Both the position numbers and the translations under genes were made by a program. Under the pieces are notes generated by a model that saw only the letters and a program-made list of their open reading frames with translations, did not search any database and was not told where the DNA came from. From Pseudomonadota bacterium (lineage in GTDB: Bacteria; Pseudomonadota; Gammaproteobacteria; Xanthomonadales; Rhodanobacteraceae), in assembly GCA_021795435.1 (NCBI GenBank), contig JAJYPJ010000013.1:1-48518 (forward strand): a stretch of 48,518 bases of DNA, in the 5' to 3' direction. Shown piece after piece: positions 1-9,023 of this stretch. How positions within the stretch are numbered: the first letter of the stretch is position 1; every line of letters begins with the position of its first letter.

Positions 1-317
1 AGGGCGCCCACACAAGTCACCTGTGCATACTGTCAACGATCCGTCCCCGCAGCTCTCGCCGCAGCCCCAGCCTCTCGCCAGGGGAGCCCGATATCTTACC
101 GCCGATTTCCTCTACGTCAACACCTCTTGCCCACCCCGCCGCAAGGTTCGACCACCGGCACAATCCGGGCGGAATGCAATACTCGGAGCTGGGCCGAAAA
201 GAGTAGCCGGATTCCTGCGTGGACAACAAGTGCCCAGCGCACGGCCACAGGGGTGCCGCGGTCACCACGCGCAGCTAGACTTGCCTGAACCGGTGGTGGG
301 CGTGGAGAAAATTTCCA
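1..317. other. Leading region with no supported gene
   Basis: Open frames exist on both strands here, but their translations are rich in Arg/Pro/Gly, show no recognisable domain and have no convincing ribosome-binding site. I see no tRNA-like fold or riboswitch. The last bases carry the ribosome-binding site of the DUF192 gene (GGAG at 304-307). The stretch may be the spacer after a gene that lies upstream of the window. Confidence 0.5.
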
Positions 318-818
318 ATGGGACAGTCAGTGTGCATGCGGGTGATCCCGCTGATCGCGGCCAGTCTGCTGATGCTGCTCGCAAGTGCGCCGAAGCAGGC
401 CATCGCGGCCCCACCAACCCCTAGCCGGACCCTGCCGCAGGTCGATGTAACGCTGAACGGATATCGATTCGCGGCGGAGGCAGCCACGACGAACGACAGC
501 CGCGCCTACGGCCTGATGAACCGATCGCATCTGGATGCCCATCGAGCCATGCTGTTCGTGTTCCGCCATGCAGCGCCACGATGGTTTTGGATGAAGGACA
601 CCAAGATTGCGCTGGACATGCTCTTTTTCGACGCCCAGCGCAAGCTCGTATCCATGCAGTTGGACGCAACGCCCTGCACATCCGACCCTTGCGCGATTTA
701 CCCAAGCGACAAACCAGCCAAATATGTGCTTGAAATCGCCGCCGGCGTCGCCCGCCAAATCAGGGTGCGCCCGGGCAGTCAACTTCGCATCAAGGGTGAT
801 TACGGCAAGGTGCAGTAA
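318..818 (+). CDS. DUF192 family exported protein
   Basis: The 166-residue product has an amino-terminal hydrophobic stretch (about residues 8-30, with Ala-rich cleavage sites near AIAA) typical of a signal peptide. A DUF192 domain follows at about residues 45-160. Visible family features are the RAYGLMNR segment, the FRHAAPRWFWMKDT core (family pattern F.....FWMkNT) and the later LDMLFFD strand. DUF192 proteins are small exported beta-barrel-like proteins of unknown biochemical role. GGAG at 304-307, ten bases before the ATG, supports this start. A second in-frame ATG at 336 would give a shorter signal peptide and is a possible alternative. The gene stands alone; the next gene runs towards it on the opposite strand, so they converge with 12 bp between stops. 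Confidence 0.85.
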   Translation: MGQSVCMRVIPLIAASLLMLLASAPKQAIAAPPTPSRTLPQVDVTLNGYRFAAEAATTNDSRAYGLMNRSHLDAHRAMLFVFRHAAPRWFWMKDTKIALDMLFFDAQRKLVSMQLDATPCTSDPCAIYPSDKPAKYVLEIAAGVARQIRVRPGSQLRIKGDYGKVQ

Positions 819-830
819 GCGGCAAGCGCC

Positions 831-1010
831 TCACTCGGTTTCGATGAGCTCGAAGTCGGCCTTGGTGGCCCCGCAATCTGGGCAGGTCCAAGTGTCCGGA
901 ATGTCCTCGAAGCGCGTGCCAGGCGGTATGCCCTCCTCGGGAATGCCCTCGGCCTCGTCGTAGATGTACCCGCATACGACGCACATGAACTTTCGAAAAG
1001 CGGTGGGCAT
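831..1010 (-). CDS. Rubredoxin
   Basis: This 59-residue protein is a small one-electron carrier. Its two metal-binding motifs are CVVCGY (residues 10-13 for the cysteines) and CPDCG (residues 43-46), giving the Cys4 site that holds a single iron. The aromatic and proline core of the family ([21 protein letters not shown]) is intact. Length is typical of a single-domain rubredoxin. It probably passes electrons to a cytosolic oxygenase or reductase; the partner is not in this window. The start codon lies only 6 bp from the first possible start of thiE on the other strand, so the promoter must lie inside the opposite coding region or the thiE start is further in. A rubredoxin beside thiE-hemL is, to my recollection, a recurrent gammaproteobacterial arrangement. 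Confidence 0.93.
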   Translation of the reverse strand: MPTAFRKFMCVVCGYIYDEAEGIPEEGIPPGTRFEDIPDTWTCPDCGATKADFELIETE

Positions 1011-1016
1011 GACGCG

Positions 1017-1718
1017 TTGGATCCATTCAGCAAACTGGGGCGCGTGATTTTGACAGAAGTGCGGGATGCTCAGAAATCGTCCAAACAAGGGCGGCTTGAA
1101 GGGTGCGGACTGTACGCGATCACCGATGGGCCGCGTGCAGACCTGATCGCGCGCGCGGAACACGCGTTGCAGGGCGGCGCAGCAGTTCTCCAGTACCGCG
1201 ACAAAACTGACGATGCAGTGCGCCGCATCGGCGAAGCGGCGGCCTTGCGCGCCGTCTGCGAGCGCCACGGCGTGAATCTGATCATCAACGATGATGTCGA
1301 ACTCGCGCGCGTCACGAGCGCCCATGGCGTGCACTTGGGCCGGACGGACGCAGACCCTTGCCTAGCTCGCGCCATCCTGGGCGAACGCGCCATCATCGGC
1401 GTGTCTTGCTACAACGATCTCTCGCGTGCACGCAAATTAGCCACCCTTGATGTGGACTACCTCGCATTCGGCTCGTTCTTCGACTCACCGACCAAGCCGG
1501 CAGCACAGAGGGCGCCGCTCGATATTCTCGAAAGTGCGCATGCGCTTGGCCTGCCGGTCGTAGCCATCGGCGGCATCACGCCATGCAACGGGGCGGCTCT
1601 GATCGCAGCGGGCGCAGACTTTCTGGCGGTGATCTCGGGCGTCTTCGCAGCGACCAATATCGAAGCTGCAGCGCGAGCCTATGCGTCCCTTTTTGATCGA
1701 TCCGCGGAGCATCCATGA
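1017..1718 (+). CDS. thiE: Thiamine-phosphate synthase (ThiE)
   Basis: ThiE joins hydroxymethylpyrimidine diphosphate to the thiazole phosphate to make thiamine phosphate in the cytosol. The TIM-barrel signatures are visible: GLYAITDG, the QYRDK phosphate/metal strand, [14 protein letters not shown], then [10 protein letters not shown] and AIGGIT near the end. The usual Gln of the HLGQ motif is Arg here. The first possible start gives 233 residues, which leaves about 28 residues before the conserved LYAITDG, longer than usual. In-frame GTG codons at 1044 and 1059 are credible alternatives and would widen the gap to the divergent rubredoxin. The stop overlaps the hemL start by 4 bp (ATGA), so the two are very likely co-translated. 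I see no TPP riboswitch upstream. Confidence 0.9.
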   Translation: MDPFSKLGRVILTEVRDAQKSSKQGRLEGCGLYAITDGPRADLIARAEHALQGGAAVLQYRDKTDDAVRRIGEAAALRAVCERHGVNLIINDDVELARVTSAHGVHLGRTDADPCLARAILGERAIIGVSCYNDLSRARKLATLDVDYLAFGSFFDSPTKPAAQRAPLDILESAHALGLPVVAIGGITPCNGAALIAAGADFLAVISGVFAATNIEAAARAYASLFDRSAEHP

Positions 1719-3007
1719 ACAGCAACCTTCAACTATATGAAAGAGCGTGTCGCGTGCTGCCTGGTGGCGTCAACTCGCCCGTGCGGGCATTCGGCTCCGT
1801 CGGCGGCAGCCCATTTTTCACCGAACGAGCGGATGGCGCGTACTTGTGGGATGTCGAAGGCCACCGGTATATCGACTATGTTGGCTCTTGGGGACCGATG
1901 ATCGCAGGTCACAACCATCCCCGGGTCCGCAGCGCCGTAGCTCGCGCGATTGAGCGCGGATTATCGTACGGGACGCCCTGTCCTGCAGAAGTGGCTATGG
2001 CAGAAGCGATCGTCCGGTTGATGCCATCGATCGAGATGTTGCGCATGGTCAACTCGGGTACAGAGGCAACCATGTCCGCGATACGCCTTGCACGTGGAGT
2101 CTCCGGGCGCAATGCAATTGTCAAATTCGAGGGTTGCTATCACGGGCACGGCGATGCGTTCCTCGTCAAGGCTGGCTCTGGCGCACTGACGATCGGGGTC
2201 CCCGACTCCCCGGGCGTTCCGAAAGCGCTGGCCGATCTCACCATCACCCTGCCCTACAACGATGCCGAGGCTGCACGAACGTTGATGGCGGATCGCGGCC
2301 GCGAAGTCGCCGCGATCATCGTCGAGCCAGTTGCCGGCAACATGAACTGCATCCCTCCGGCTTGCGGCTTTCTCGAGACACTGCGCGAACTGTGCGACAA
2401 GTACGGCGCACTGCTGATCTTCGACGAGGTCATGACAGGCTTTCGCGTCGCTCCGGGCGGCGCGCAAGGGCTTTATGGCGTCAAGCCTGATCTAACCACT
2501 CTCGGCAAAATCATCGGCGGTGGCATGCCAGTCGGAGCCTACGGGGGCCGGCGCGAGCTGATGGCGCAGGTTGCACCCAGCGGGCCGATATATCAGGCGG
2601 GCACGCTTAGCGGCAATCCGATCGCGATGGCCGCAGGTCTAGCCATGATGGAGGTGATCGGCGAGCCGGGATTCCATACAGGACTCGCGGAACGCACGTC
2701 TGCACTATGCAGTGGACTCGAGGATGCGGCGCGTTCTGCGCGCGTCCCCTTCACCACCAACCACGTAACGGGGATGTTCGGGCTCTTTTTCAGCAGCGAG
2801 CCCGTGCGCAACTATCAACAGGCAACCGCTTGCGACAAGAGGGCGTTCCAGCGGTTCTTCCACGGAATGCTGCGCCGCGGCGTCTACTTCGCGCCCAGCG
2901 CCTTCGAAGCAGGATTTCTGTCGAGCGCCCATGGTGCAAGCGAACTCGAAACCACGCTGGAAGCCGCGCAAAGCGTGTTCATGGAAGTCGCCCGGGGCCT
3001 CGATTGA
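1715..3007 (+). CDS. hemL: Glutamate-1-semialdehyde 2,1-aminomutase
   Basis: HemL converts glutamate-1-semialdehyde to 5-aminolevulinate, the committed precursor of haem in the C5 pathway, using PLP. The 430-residue length matches the family. Recognisable segments are [11 protein letters not shown] at the amino terminus, [12 protein letters not shown], the substrate-gating region [25 protein letters not shown], the PLP Asp in [11 protein letters not shown], and the Schiff-base lysine K265 in [15 protein letters not shown]. The ATG overlaps the thiE stop by 4 bp. Haem supply fits the cytochrome oxidase and haem A genes elsewhere in the window, although the loci are 30 kb apart. Downstream, 3008-3150 contains no obvious terminator. 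Confidence 0.97.
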   Translation: MNSNLQLYERACRVLPGGVNSPVRAFGSVGGSPFFTERADGAYLWDVEGHRYIDYVGSWGPMIAGHNHPRVRSAVARAIERGLSYGTPCPAEVAMAEAIVRLMPSIEMLRMVNSGTEATMSAIRLARGVSGRNAIVKFEGCYHGHGDAFLVKAGSGALTIGVPDSPGVPKALADLTITLPYNDAEAARTLMADRGREVAAIIVEPVAGNMNCIPPACGFLETLRELCDKYGALLIFDEVMTGFRVAPGGAQGLYGVKPDLTTLGKIIGGGMPVGAYGGRRELMAQVAPSGPIYQAGTLSGNPIAMAAGLAMMEVIGEPGFHTGLAERTSALCSGLEDAARSARVPFTTNHVTGMFGLFFSSEPVRNYQQATACDKRAFQRFFHGMLRRGVYFAPSAFEAGFLSSAHGASELETTLEAAQSVFMEVARGLD

Positions 3008-3150
3008 TCCACCCAGGGCACCAACAGTCGACGCATATGATCAACATCAACAAATGGTAACCAGCTCGTGAAGGCATAATCGGCGCGCACAGGCATCTGT
3101 TGCGCACCTCATCCATCCCGGCACGGAGTGCCACAACCGAGGAGTTCTCC

Positions 3151-4935
3151 ATGGCACGATTCCCCATCATCGCCGCGATGGCTCTATTGCTTGCACCCCT
3201 TGGCTCCTACGCCCGCGACTCCGCCCAGAGCCATGCGGTGGCGCAATCCAGTTCAATTTCCAGCGCGGCACTGGACAGCACAGCCGGGGCGGCGCTGCAC
3301 CAACAATGGACCAGTGCCAAGCCTGTACTGGCCAAACACGCCATGGTCGTATCCGCGCAGCACTATGCGACGGAGGTCGGTCTCCAGATTCTCAAGCGTG
3401 GCGGCAACGCCGTCGATGCTGCCGTCGCCGTCGGCTACGCACTCGCGGTCGTGCATCCCTGTTGCGGCAACATAGGTGGTGGTGGATTCATGACCATCCA
3501 CTTGTCCAACGGCAAGAACGTGTTTCTCGATTTCCGCGAGCGCGCGCCCCTGGAGGCCACCCCAACACTATTTCAGGATGCCCATGGCGACGTCGTTCCC
3601 GGCCGCAGTACAAAGACTTGGCTCGGTGTGGGCGTGCCGGGCACGGTCATGGGACTGGATGAAGCGCTGAGAAAATACGGCACCATGACCCGGGCCGAAG
3701 TCATGGCGCCTGCGATCAAGCTTGCACGTGACGGATATGTTCTCGAGCAAGGCGATGTCAACATTCTGCGTACCAGGGAAAAGGACTTCGCCGACCACTC
3801 TAACGTTGCCGCCGTTTTTCTGAATCACGGCGAGCCATGGAAGGTCGGCGATCTACTCAAGCAACCTGAGCTTGCTCACACGCTGGAGCTGATCCAGAAG
3901 AACGGCTCCAAGGCTTTCTATGACGGCCCTATCGCCAAGGAAGTCGTTGCTGCGAGCGACCAGCATGGCGGCATCCTGAGCCTCAGGGATTTCCGCAACT
4001 ATCGTGCAGTCTGGGCGAAACCCATCGAGTGCCTTTATCGGGGCTACACCATCGTGACGCCCCCGCCACCAAGCTCTGGCGTCACCGTCTGCGAAATACT
4101 GCGCGTACTGGATTCCTACCCACTCGCCAAGTGGGGGTATGGCTCGGTAATGGCCACCCACGTTCTGGCAGAGGCCGAGCGGCATGCGTTTGCGGACCGC
4201 AATACGTATCTTGGCGACCCCGCATTCGTGCATAACCCGATCCAAAGCTTGCTGTCCGAAGACAATATCGCGCGCATCCGTGCAGCCATCCGGCCAGATC
4301 GCGCGACACCCTCATCCGACGTGAAAGGCAGCTTGGGCCAAGCGGAAGGAAGGCACACAACGCAGTTCTCGATTCTCGATGCCAAAGGTGATGCCGTCTC
4401 CGTGACCTACAGCATCAACTACCTATTCGGCGTGGGGATGATGGCTGGCCACACCGGGTTCTTCCTTAACAATACGATGGACGATTTCACCTCCAAGCCC
4501 GGGGTGCCAAATACGTTCGGTCTCGTCCAAGGTCACGTCAACGAGATCGAGCCCGGCAAGATTCCGCTTTCCTCAATGGTGCCATCGATCGTTCTGAAAC
4601 ACGGAAAAGTATTCATGGTCACCGGCAGTCCGGGGGGTTCGACCATCATCTCGACCACGCTCGAGAGCATCCTCAACGTGGTTGATTTCGACATGAACAT
4701 GCAGCAGGCAGTCGATGCTCCCCGCATGCACATGCAGTGGTACCCCGATGCGATTTTCGTCGAGCCCGGCTATCTCACGCCGGCAACCGAGATGCAGCTC
4801 GAGAAGATGGGCTATAGCTTCAAGCAGGTGCAAGCTTGGGGCGCGGACGAGGCGATCCTTGTCAATCCGAAGACCGGCTTGATCGAAGGGGCCAACGATC
4901 GCCGCCGCCCGGCTGGCTTGGCGGCAGGCTACTGA
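3151..4935 (+). CDS. ggt: Gamma-glutamyltransferase (periplasmic)
   Basis: GGT cleaves the gamma-glutamyl bond of glutathione and related compounds and transfers the group to water or amino acids. The precursor (594 residues) self-cleaves to two subunits. Residues 1-20 form a signal peptide. GGNAVDAAVAVGYALAV and GNIGGGGFM are the family hallmarks, and DFRERAP carries the substrate carboxylate-binding Arg. The nucleophile is the first Thr of TTQFS (residue 403 from this start), followed by the LSSMVPSIV and TGSPGGS oxyanion regions. The motif is usually TTHYS or TTHFS, so the Gln at the third place is a variant. I chose the ATG at 3151 because GAGGAG lies at 3139-3144; an upstream TTG at 3100 has no such site. 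A strong hairpin follows. Confidence 0.95.
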   Translation: MARFPIIAAMALLLAPLGSYARDSAQSHAVAQSSSISSAALDSTAGAALHQQWTSAKPVLAKHAMVVSAQHYATEVGLQILKRGGNAVDAAVAVGYALAVVHPCCGNIGGGGFMTIHLSNGKNVFLDFRERAPLEATPTLFQDAHGDVVPGRSTKTWLGVGVPGTVMGLDEALRKYGTMTRAEVMAPAIKLARDGYVLEQGDVNILRTREKDFADHSNVAAVFLNHGEPWKVGDLLKQPELAHTLELIQKNGSKAFYDGPIAKEVVAASDQHGGILSLRDFRNYRAVWAKPIECLYRGYTIVTPPPPSSGVTVCEILRVLDSYPLAKWGYGSVMATHVLAEAERHAFADRNTYLGDPAFVHNPIQSLLSEDNIARIRAAIRPDRATPSSDVKGSLGQAEGRHTTQFSILDAKGDAVSVTYSINYLFGVGMMAGHTGFFLNNTMDDFTSKPGVPNTFGLVQGHVNEIEPGKIPLSSMVPSIVLKHGKVFMVTGSPGGSTIISTTLESILNVVDFDMNMQQAVDAPRMHMQWYPDAIFVEPGYLTPATEMQLEKMGYSFKQVQAWGADEAILVNPKTGLIEGANDRRRPAGLAAGY

Positions 4936-4944
4936 GGCGAACGA

Positions 4945-4983
4945 ATCATGTGCCCCACCAAGCGTTTTGGTGGGGCACATGAT
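4945..4983. terminator. Perfect 17-bp inverted repeat downstream of ggt
   Basis: The arms at 4945-4961 and 4967-4983 are exactly complementary, with a 5-base loop (GCGTT). The stem starts 10 bp after the ggt stop. It is long enough to act as a transcription terminator, but no run of T follows on the plus strand, so an RNA-stabilising or bidirectional role is also possible. Confidence 0.6.
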
Positions 4984-5119
4984 CTGGACATAGCTCCGAA
5001 CCGTTTCCTGATAAACAAGGGATGGAGGGCGTTCGCTTTTGCAGTGATCGCGGCACGACCTCCATGGGTCTGCCATGCTCAGATTTCATTTTCCTGCAAA
5101 TAAGAGGGGGTCATCCATC

Positions 5120-7255
5120 GTGTTGCAAAGTCTCCGCAATGGCCTGTTGTTCTTGGCGCTGGCATTTGCGCCAATGATGGTAAGGGCGGGCAACTTGACG
5201 CCCGCTGTCATTCCATCCGCCGATGCTGCACGTGTTGATGCAGTTCTCCAACGTCTGTCTGCGGTGCACGCGTTCAATGCCGTCGCGCTATCACCCGATG
5301 GCCGGATGCTGGCGTGGGTTATCGCAACGGCAAACGGCACGCGCCTTTATTTCGCCACGGCGCAGGGAACCAACGCACGGGAGGTGACCGTACCCGGCCT
5401 GCACCAGGGATGTGATTTCGACAACCCGGCCTTCTCTCCAGACGGGAACAGGCTCGCCTTTCTTTCCGATTGTTCGGTTGACCGCAAGCAGCCGCAGGAC
5501 AATGTATTCGTGCTCGAGATCGATCGCGCAGGCGTGCAGGCACGGCAGGTTACTCGCCTCAAGGGATTGGTACACGCACTGCGTTGGACTCCAGATGGGC
5601 GCAAGCTCGCTTTCCTTTACGTGCCAGGCGATACGCATCGCGTCGATGCCCTGGCCGCAACCAAGCCTCGCGTGGGAGTCATAGGCGAGGCCAACATCGA
5701 GCATCAGCGCGTTGCGATGGTGCCCGCCAACGGCGGTACGCCGGCGCTACTGACGCCGCCCACGCTTTTCCCTTACGAATTCGACGTCTCGCCACACGCA
5801 CGGCGCATCGCGTTTGTCGCTGCTCCGCCACCCGGTGACGACAACTGGTGGGTCTCACAACTCTACGTGCAAGATATTCGTTCCCACGCACCGCCCCGGG
5901 CAGTGGTCAATCCCAACGTCATCCGGGGCCCACTGCACGGAATGCAACTCGCGTTGCCACGCTTCTCGCCAGACGGCAGGTCCATCGCGTTCATCGGCGG
6001 ATTGATGAGCGACCAAGGCGTCACCGGCGGCGATATTTATCTCGTTCATGCGTCTGGCGGCACCCCGACGAATCTCACGCCGTACAGCACTGTCACGCCT
6101 GGGTGGCTGGCCTGGAGCGGACCTGACAGCCTGCTGGTCAATGCATTTGCCGGTGGATCCAGCCAACTCGCCTCCTTGACGATAACAAACGACGCTCGGG
6201 GAATCCGCGTCACAGGCTGGCATCCACTAGCCACCGTCCACGCCGCGCTCGAAGACGGGTCAGCAATGTCGGCACTGGCATATGCCAGGCACGGAACGAT
6301 GCTGGCCTTCATCCAAAGCACCTTTGCCGTTCCACCTGAGGTTTGGACCGCGACATTCACGCAAAATCGTGGCGGCATGATTGCGAATATTGGAACGATG
6401 CGACCGGTCACCCGCGTGAACGCTGGAGTCCAGCCCCTTTGGGGCAGAGCCGTTTCCGTCCACTGGCATAATCAGGGCTTCAGCGTCCAAGGATGGCTGT
6501 TGTATCCAGCCGACTACGATCCGCACAAGAAATATCCATTGGTCGTCGCAGTCCATGGAGGACCCAGCTACGCCGTTCAACCCCGCTGGCCAGGCGTCGA
6601 TTACGGCGGTGCACCCCTGTCAGCCATGGGCTACTTCGTTCTTTTCCCGAACCCGCGCGGCAGCTTCGGACAGGGAGAAAAGTACACCCAGGCGAATCGC
6701 CGAGATTTTGGTTACGGCGACCTGCGCGACATCCTCGCAGGAATCCGGACCGTGGAGCACCGCTATCCGGTCGACCCAAATCGCATTGGCATAACCGGCT
6801 GGAGCTACGGCGGGTTCATGAGCATGTTCGCGCCCACGCAAACAAGCGTATTTCGCGCCGCAGTTGCCGGGGCGGGACTTTCAGATTGGCTAAGTTACAC
6901 GGGTGAAAATTCGATAGACCAGTGGATGACCCCGTTCTTCGGGGCTACCGTCTACGATGACCCCGCCGCCTACGCACGCAGCTCGGCCATCAACTACATC
7001 AAGCACGACAGAACTCCGACATTGCTGCTCGTCGGTGAGTACGATGCGGAATGCCCGGCGCCCCAGTCCTTCGAGATGTGGCACGGGCTGAAGGCAATGG
7101 GCGTCCCGACTCAATTGGTGGTGTATCCGGACGAGGGGCATGGGTTCGTAGACCCTGCACACAAGCGCGATGTACTCGTTCGCGCGCTAGCTTGGTTCGC
7201 CCGCTATCTCCCGCCCAGCGCAACTTCGCTTGCCGGACCCCACGGAAAGCAGTGA
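5120..7255 (+). CDS. Secreted S9-family peptidase (acylaminoacyl/dipeptidyl peptidase type)
   Basis: This is a serine peptidase of the prolyl-oligopeptidase clan. A signal peptide comes first (hydrophobic NGLLFLALAFAPMMVRA). A WD40/TolB-like beta-propeller of roughly 400 residues follows, with repeated blade signatures such as FSPDGNRLAFLS, WTPDGRKLAFLY and FSPDGRSIAFIG. The carboxy-terminal alpha/beta-hydrolase domain holds the catalytic triad: Ser in GWSYGGF (codon at 6803), Asp in VGEYDAE (codon at 7043) and His in DEGHGF (codon at 7139). I place the start at the GTG at 5120 because AAGAGGGGG lies just upstream at 5102-5110 and it gives a compact signal peptide. An ATG at 5075 in the same frame adds 15 residues but lacks a ribosome site. 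It likely digests peptides in the periplasm or outside the cell. Confidence 0.92.
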   Translation: MLQSLRNGLLFLALAFAPMMVRAGNLTPAVIPSADAARVDAVLQRLSAVHAFNAVALSPDGRMLAWVIATANGTRLYFATAQGTNAREVTVPGLHQGCDFDNPAFSPDGNRLAFLSDCSVDRKQPQDNVFVLEIDRAGVQARQVTRLKGLVHALRWTPDGRKLAFLYVPGDTHRVDALAATKPRVGVIGEANIEHQRVAMVPANGGTPALLTPPTLFPYEFDVSPHARRIAFVAAPPPGDDNWWVSQLYVQDIRSHAPPRAVVNPNVIRGPLHGMQLALPRFSPDGRSIAFIGGLMSDQGVTGGDIYLVHASGGTPTNLTPYSTVTPGWLAWSGPDSLLVNAFAGGSSQLASLTITNDARGIRVTGWHPLATVHAALEDGSAMSALAYARHGTMLAFIQSTFAVPPEVWTATFTQNRGGMIANIGTMRPVTRVNAGVQPLWGRAVSVHWHNQGFSVQGWLLYPADYDPHKKYPLVVAVHGGPSYAVQPRWPGVDYGGAPLSAMGYFVLFPNPRGSFGQGEKYTQANRRDFGYGDLRDILAGIRTVEHRYPVDPNRIGITGWSYGGFMSMFAPTQTSVFRAAVAGAGLSDWLSYTGENSIDQWMTPFFGATVYDDPAAYARSSAINYIKHDRTPTLLLVGEYDAECPAPQSFEMWHGLKAMGVPTQLVVYPDEGHGFVDPAHKRDVLVRALAWFARYLPPSATSLAGPHGKQ

Positions 7256-7262
7256 AGCCGGC

Positions 7263-8225
7263 ATGAGTGACCTCCCCGCGCTAGAAGCCCATGGAGTGCA
7301 CAAGCACTATGGCGCCGTCCATGCGCTGCGCGGCATCGATTTGACCGTCTGGCGCGGGGAGATGTTTGCGCTGCTGGGCCCCAATGGCGCTGGCAAGACG
7401 ACGTTATTCTCGATCCTTGCAACATTGATCAAGCCCAGCGAAGGCGAGGCACGCGTTCTCGGGCACGATACGGTACGCGAACGATCGCTGGTTCGACGGA
7501 ACGTCGGCATCGTCTTCCAGGAACCCGCGCTGGAGGGCAAGTTGCCCGTGCGTGACAACCTGTTGCTGATGGGACTCTTCTACGGTCTGTCCATACGCTC
7601 CGCCCGCGCGCGCGCCAACGACCTGCTCAACACGCTGGGGTTAGGTGATGTTGCCGCTCGCGAGACAAGCCGACTTTCCGGCGGTCAGAAGCGACGAGTT
7701 GAACTCGCGCGCGCACTGGTGGCACGCCCTGAGGTACTGTTTTTGGACGAGGCGACGCTGGGCCTTGATGTCGACGCCAGGCGTCACTTCTGGAGCGAGA
7801 TCCAGCGCTTTGTCGCCAATGGCGGCACCGTGTTCCTCACCACGCATTACATGGATGAAGCCGAGCCCGCGGACCGTATCGCCTTGATAGATGGGGGACG
7901 TATTCTGACTGTTGGCTCGCCGCAAGACCTGAAAAACCAAGTGGGCGGCGGCGTGCTTTTGCTCTCTACGGAAGATAATGCTCGTGCGGCGGATTGGCTG
8001 CGCGCACATGGCTATTCGCCGGAAACCAGTGCACGAGGCCTACTGCTTGTCGAGTCGGAGCCGGCTGCGGTGTTGCCGCGCGTCCTCGCGCAGTTGCCAG
8101 TACGAGCACTTCGCGCCGAAGTGCATGAGCCCGGCCTCGAAGACGTTTTCCTGAGGCTTACCGGGAGAACGCTCGAAGACGGAACCGGCCCTGCGGGGTC
8201 CAAACGAACGGGGAATCTGCAGTGA
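7263..8225 (+). CDS. ABC-2 type exporter, ATP-binding subunit
   Basis: The 320-residue protein is the nucleotide-binding half of an ABC exporter in the DrrA/NodI/CcmA-like group. Walker A is GPNGAGKTT (residues 39-47), the Q-loop is VFQEPALE, the signature is LSGGQKRR, Walker B is VLFLDEATLGLD and the switch His is in LTTHYMDEAE. The D-loop region reads LDEAT where most members of this group read LDEPT. After the ATPase core there is a carboxy-terminal domain of about 90 residues typical of drug or polysaccharide exporters. The ATG at 7263 starts 7 bp after the peptidase stop, and the stop overlaps the permease start by 4 bp. The substrate cannot be read from the sequence. Confidence 0.92.
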   Translation: MSDLPALEAHGVHKHYGAVHALRGIDLTVWRGEMFALLGPNGAGKTTLFSILATLIKPSEGEARVLGHDTVRERSLVRRNVGIVFQEPALEGKLPVRDNLLLMGLFYGLSIRSARARANDLLNTLGLGDVAARETSRLSGGQKRRVELARALVARPEVLFLDEATLGLDVDARRHFWSEIQRFVANGGTVFLTTHYMDEAEPADRIALIDGGRILTVGSPQDLKNQVGGGVLLLSTEDNARAADWLRAHGYSPETSARGLLLVESEPAAVLPRVLAQLPVRALRAEVHEPGLEDVFLRLTGRTLEDGTGPAGSKRTGNLQ

Positions 8226-8965
8226 AGGGGCTGCTGGCGGTGGTGATTCTCGACCTCAAGCGACTGTGGGTGGATCGCATTCGCCTGATATCAAGCCTGA
8301 TTCAGCCGCTACTCTATCTTTTCGTCTTGGGTTCCGGTTTGGGCGCGAGTTCGACGCTCGGCCGAACCGGCTACCTCCACTACATCTATCCGGGCGTGCT
8401 TGCGCTTTCGCTGCTTTTCTCCGCCGTCTTCGCTGCCATGCTGATCGTCTTCGACCGTCAAGTCGGCTTTCTGAAGGCAATCCTTGTAGCGCCTGTATCT
8501 CGCGTCGCGATTGCACTGGGAAAAGTCGTATCAGGCGCGATCCAGGCACTGGTTCCCGCCACGATCCTCCTCGCTCTCCTGCCTCTGCTCCACCTCAGTC
8601 TATCCGTTGGGGCGTTTTTCCAATTGCTCGCCACGATGATTCTCGCGTCGCTTACGTTTTCCGCCCTTGGCGTAGCCACGGCCGCGCGCTTCCGGTCGAC
8701 AACGGTATTTCCGATCATTGGCAATGCGGTGCTGCTGCCAATGTTCTTTCTGTCCGGCGCTCTGTTCCCGCTGCAGAACGCGCCAATCTGGTTGCGGTGG
8801 CTGGCTCACGCGGATCCAGTCGCCTACGCGGCTGATTTGATGCGAGGCGCCATTCTCGATCGATACGTGTATCCGCCGTGGCTGTCACTCGCCGTGCTTA
8901 TCGGCTTCATCGTGATCCTCACATGGATGGCAACCCGGGTCTTCGCCGCAGGCGAAGACGCCTAG
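8222..8965 (+). CDS. ABC-2 type exporter, permease subunit
   Basis: This 247-residue integral membrane protein has about six hydrophobic segments. It carries the ABC-2 membrane-domain signature near the end, HADPVAYAADLMRGAIL, and the preceding FFLSGALFPLQNAP. It pairs with the upstream ATPase; the GTG start overlaps the ATPase stop (GTGA), so the two subunits are translationally coupled. The family (DrrB/NodJ-like) exports small hydrophobic compounds, lipids or polysaccharide. Nothing in the neighbourhood identifies the cargo. The next gene is on the other strand and converges with a 58-bp gap. Confidence 0.92.
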   Translation: MKGLLAVVILDLKRLWVDRIRLISSLIQPLLYLFVLGSGLGASSTLGRTGYLHYIYPGVLALSLLFSAVFAAMLIVFDRQVGFLKAILVAPVSRVAIALGKVVSGAIQALVPATILLALLPLLHLSLSVGAFFQLLATMILASLTFSALGVATAARFRSTTVFPIIGNAVLLPMFFLSGALFPLQNAPIWLRWLAHADPVAYAADLMRGAILDRYVYPPWLSLAVLIGFIVILTWMATRVFAAGEDA

Positions 8966-9023
8966 GAAGCCACCATCAATCCAGCCGTCCAGGCCGAGCA
9001 GCGGGGCCGCAGGGCGGTGGCGA

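Noticed and set aside
23-424. Open frame of 133 codons on the plus strand before and into the DUF192 gene
   Set aside because: Its translation is rich in Arg, Pro and Gly, has no known motif, overlaps the real gene in another frame and lacks a ribosome-binding site.
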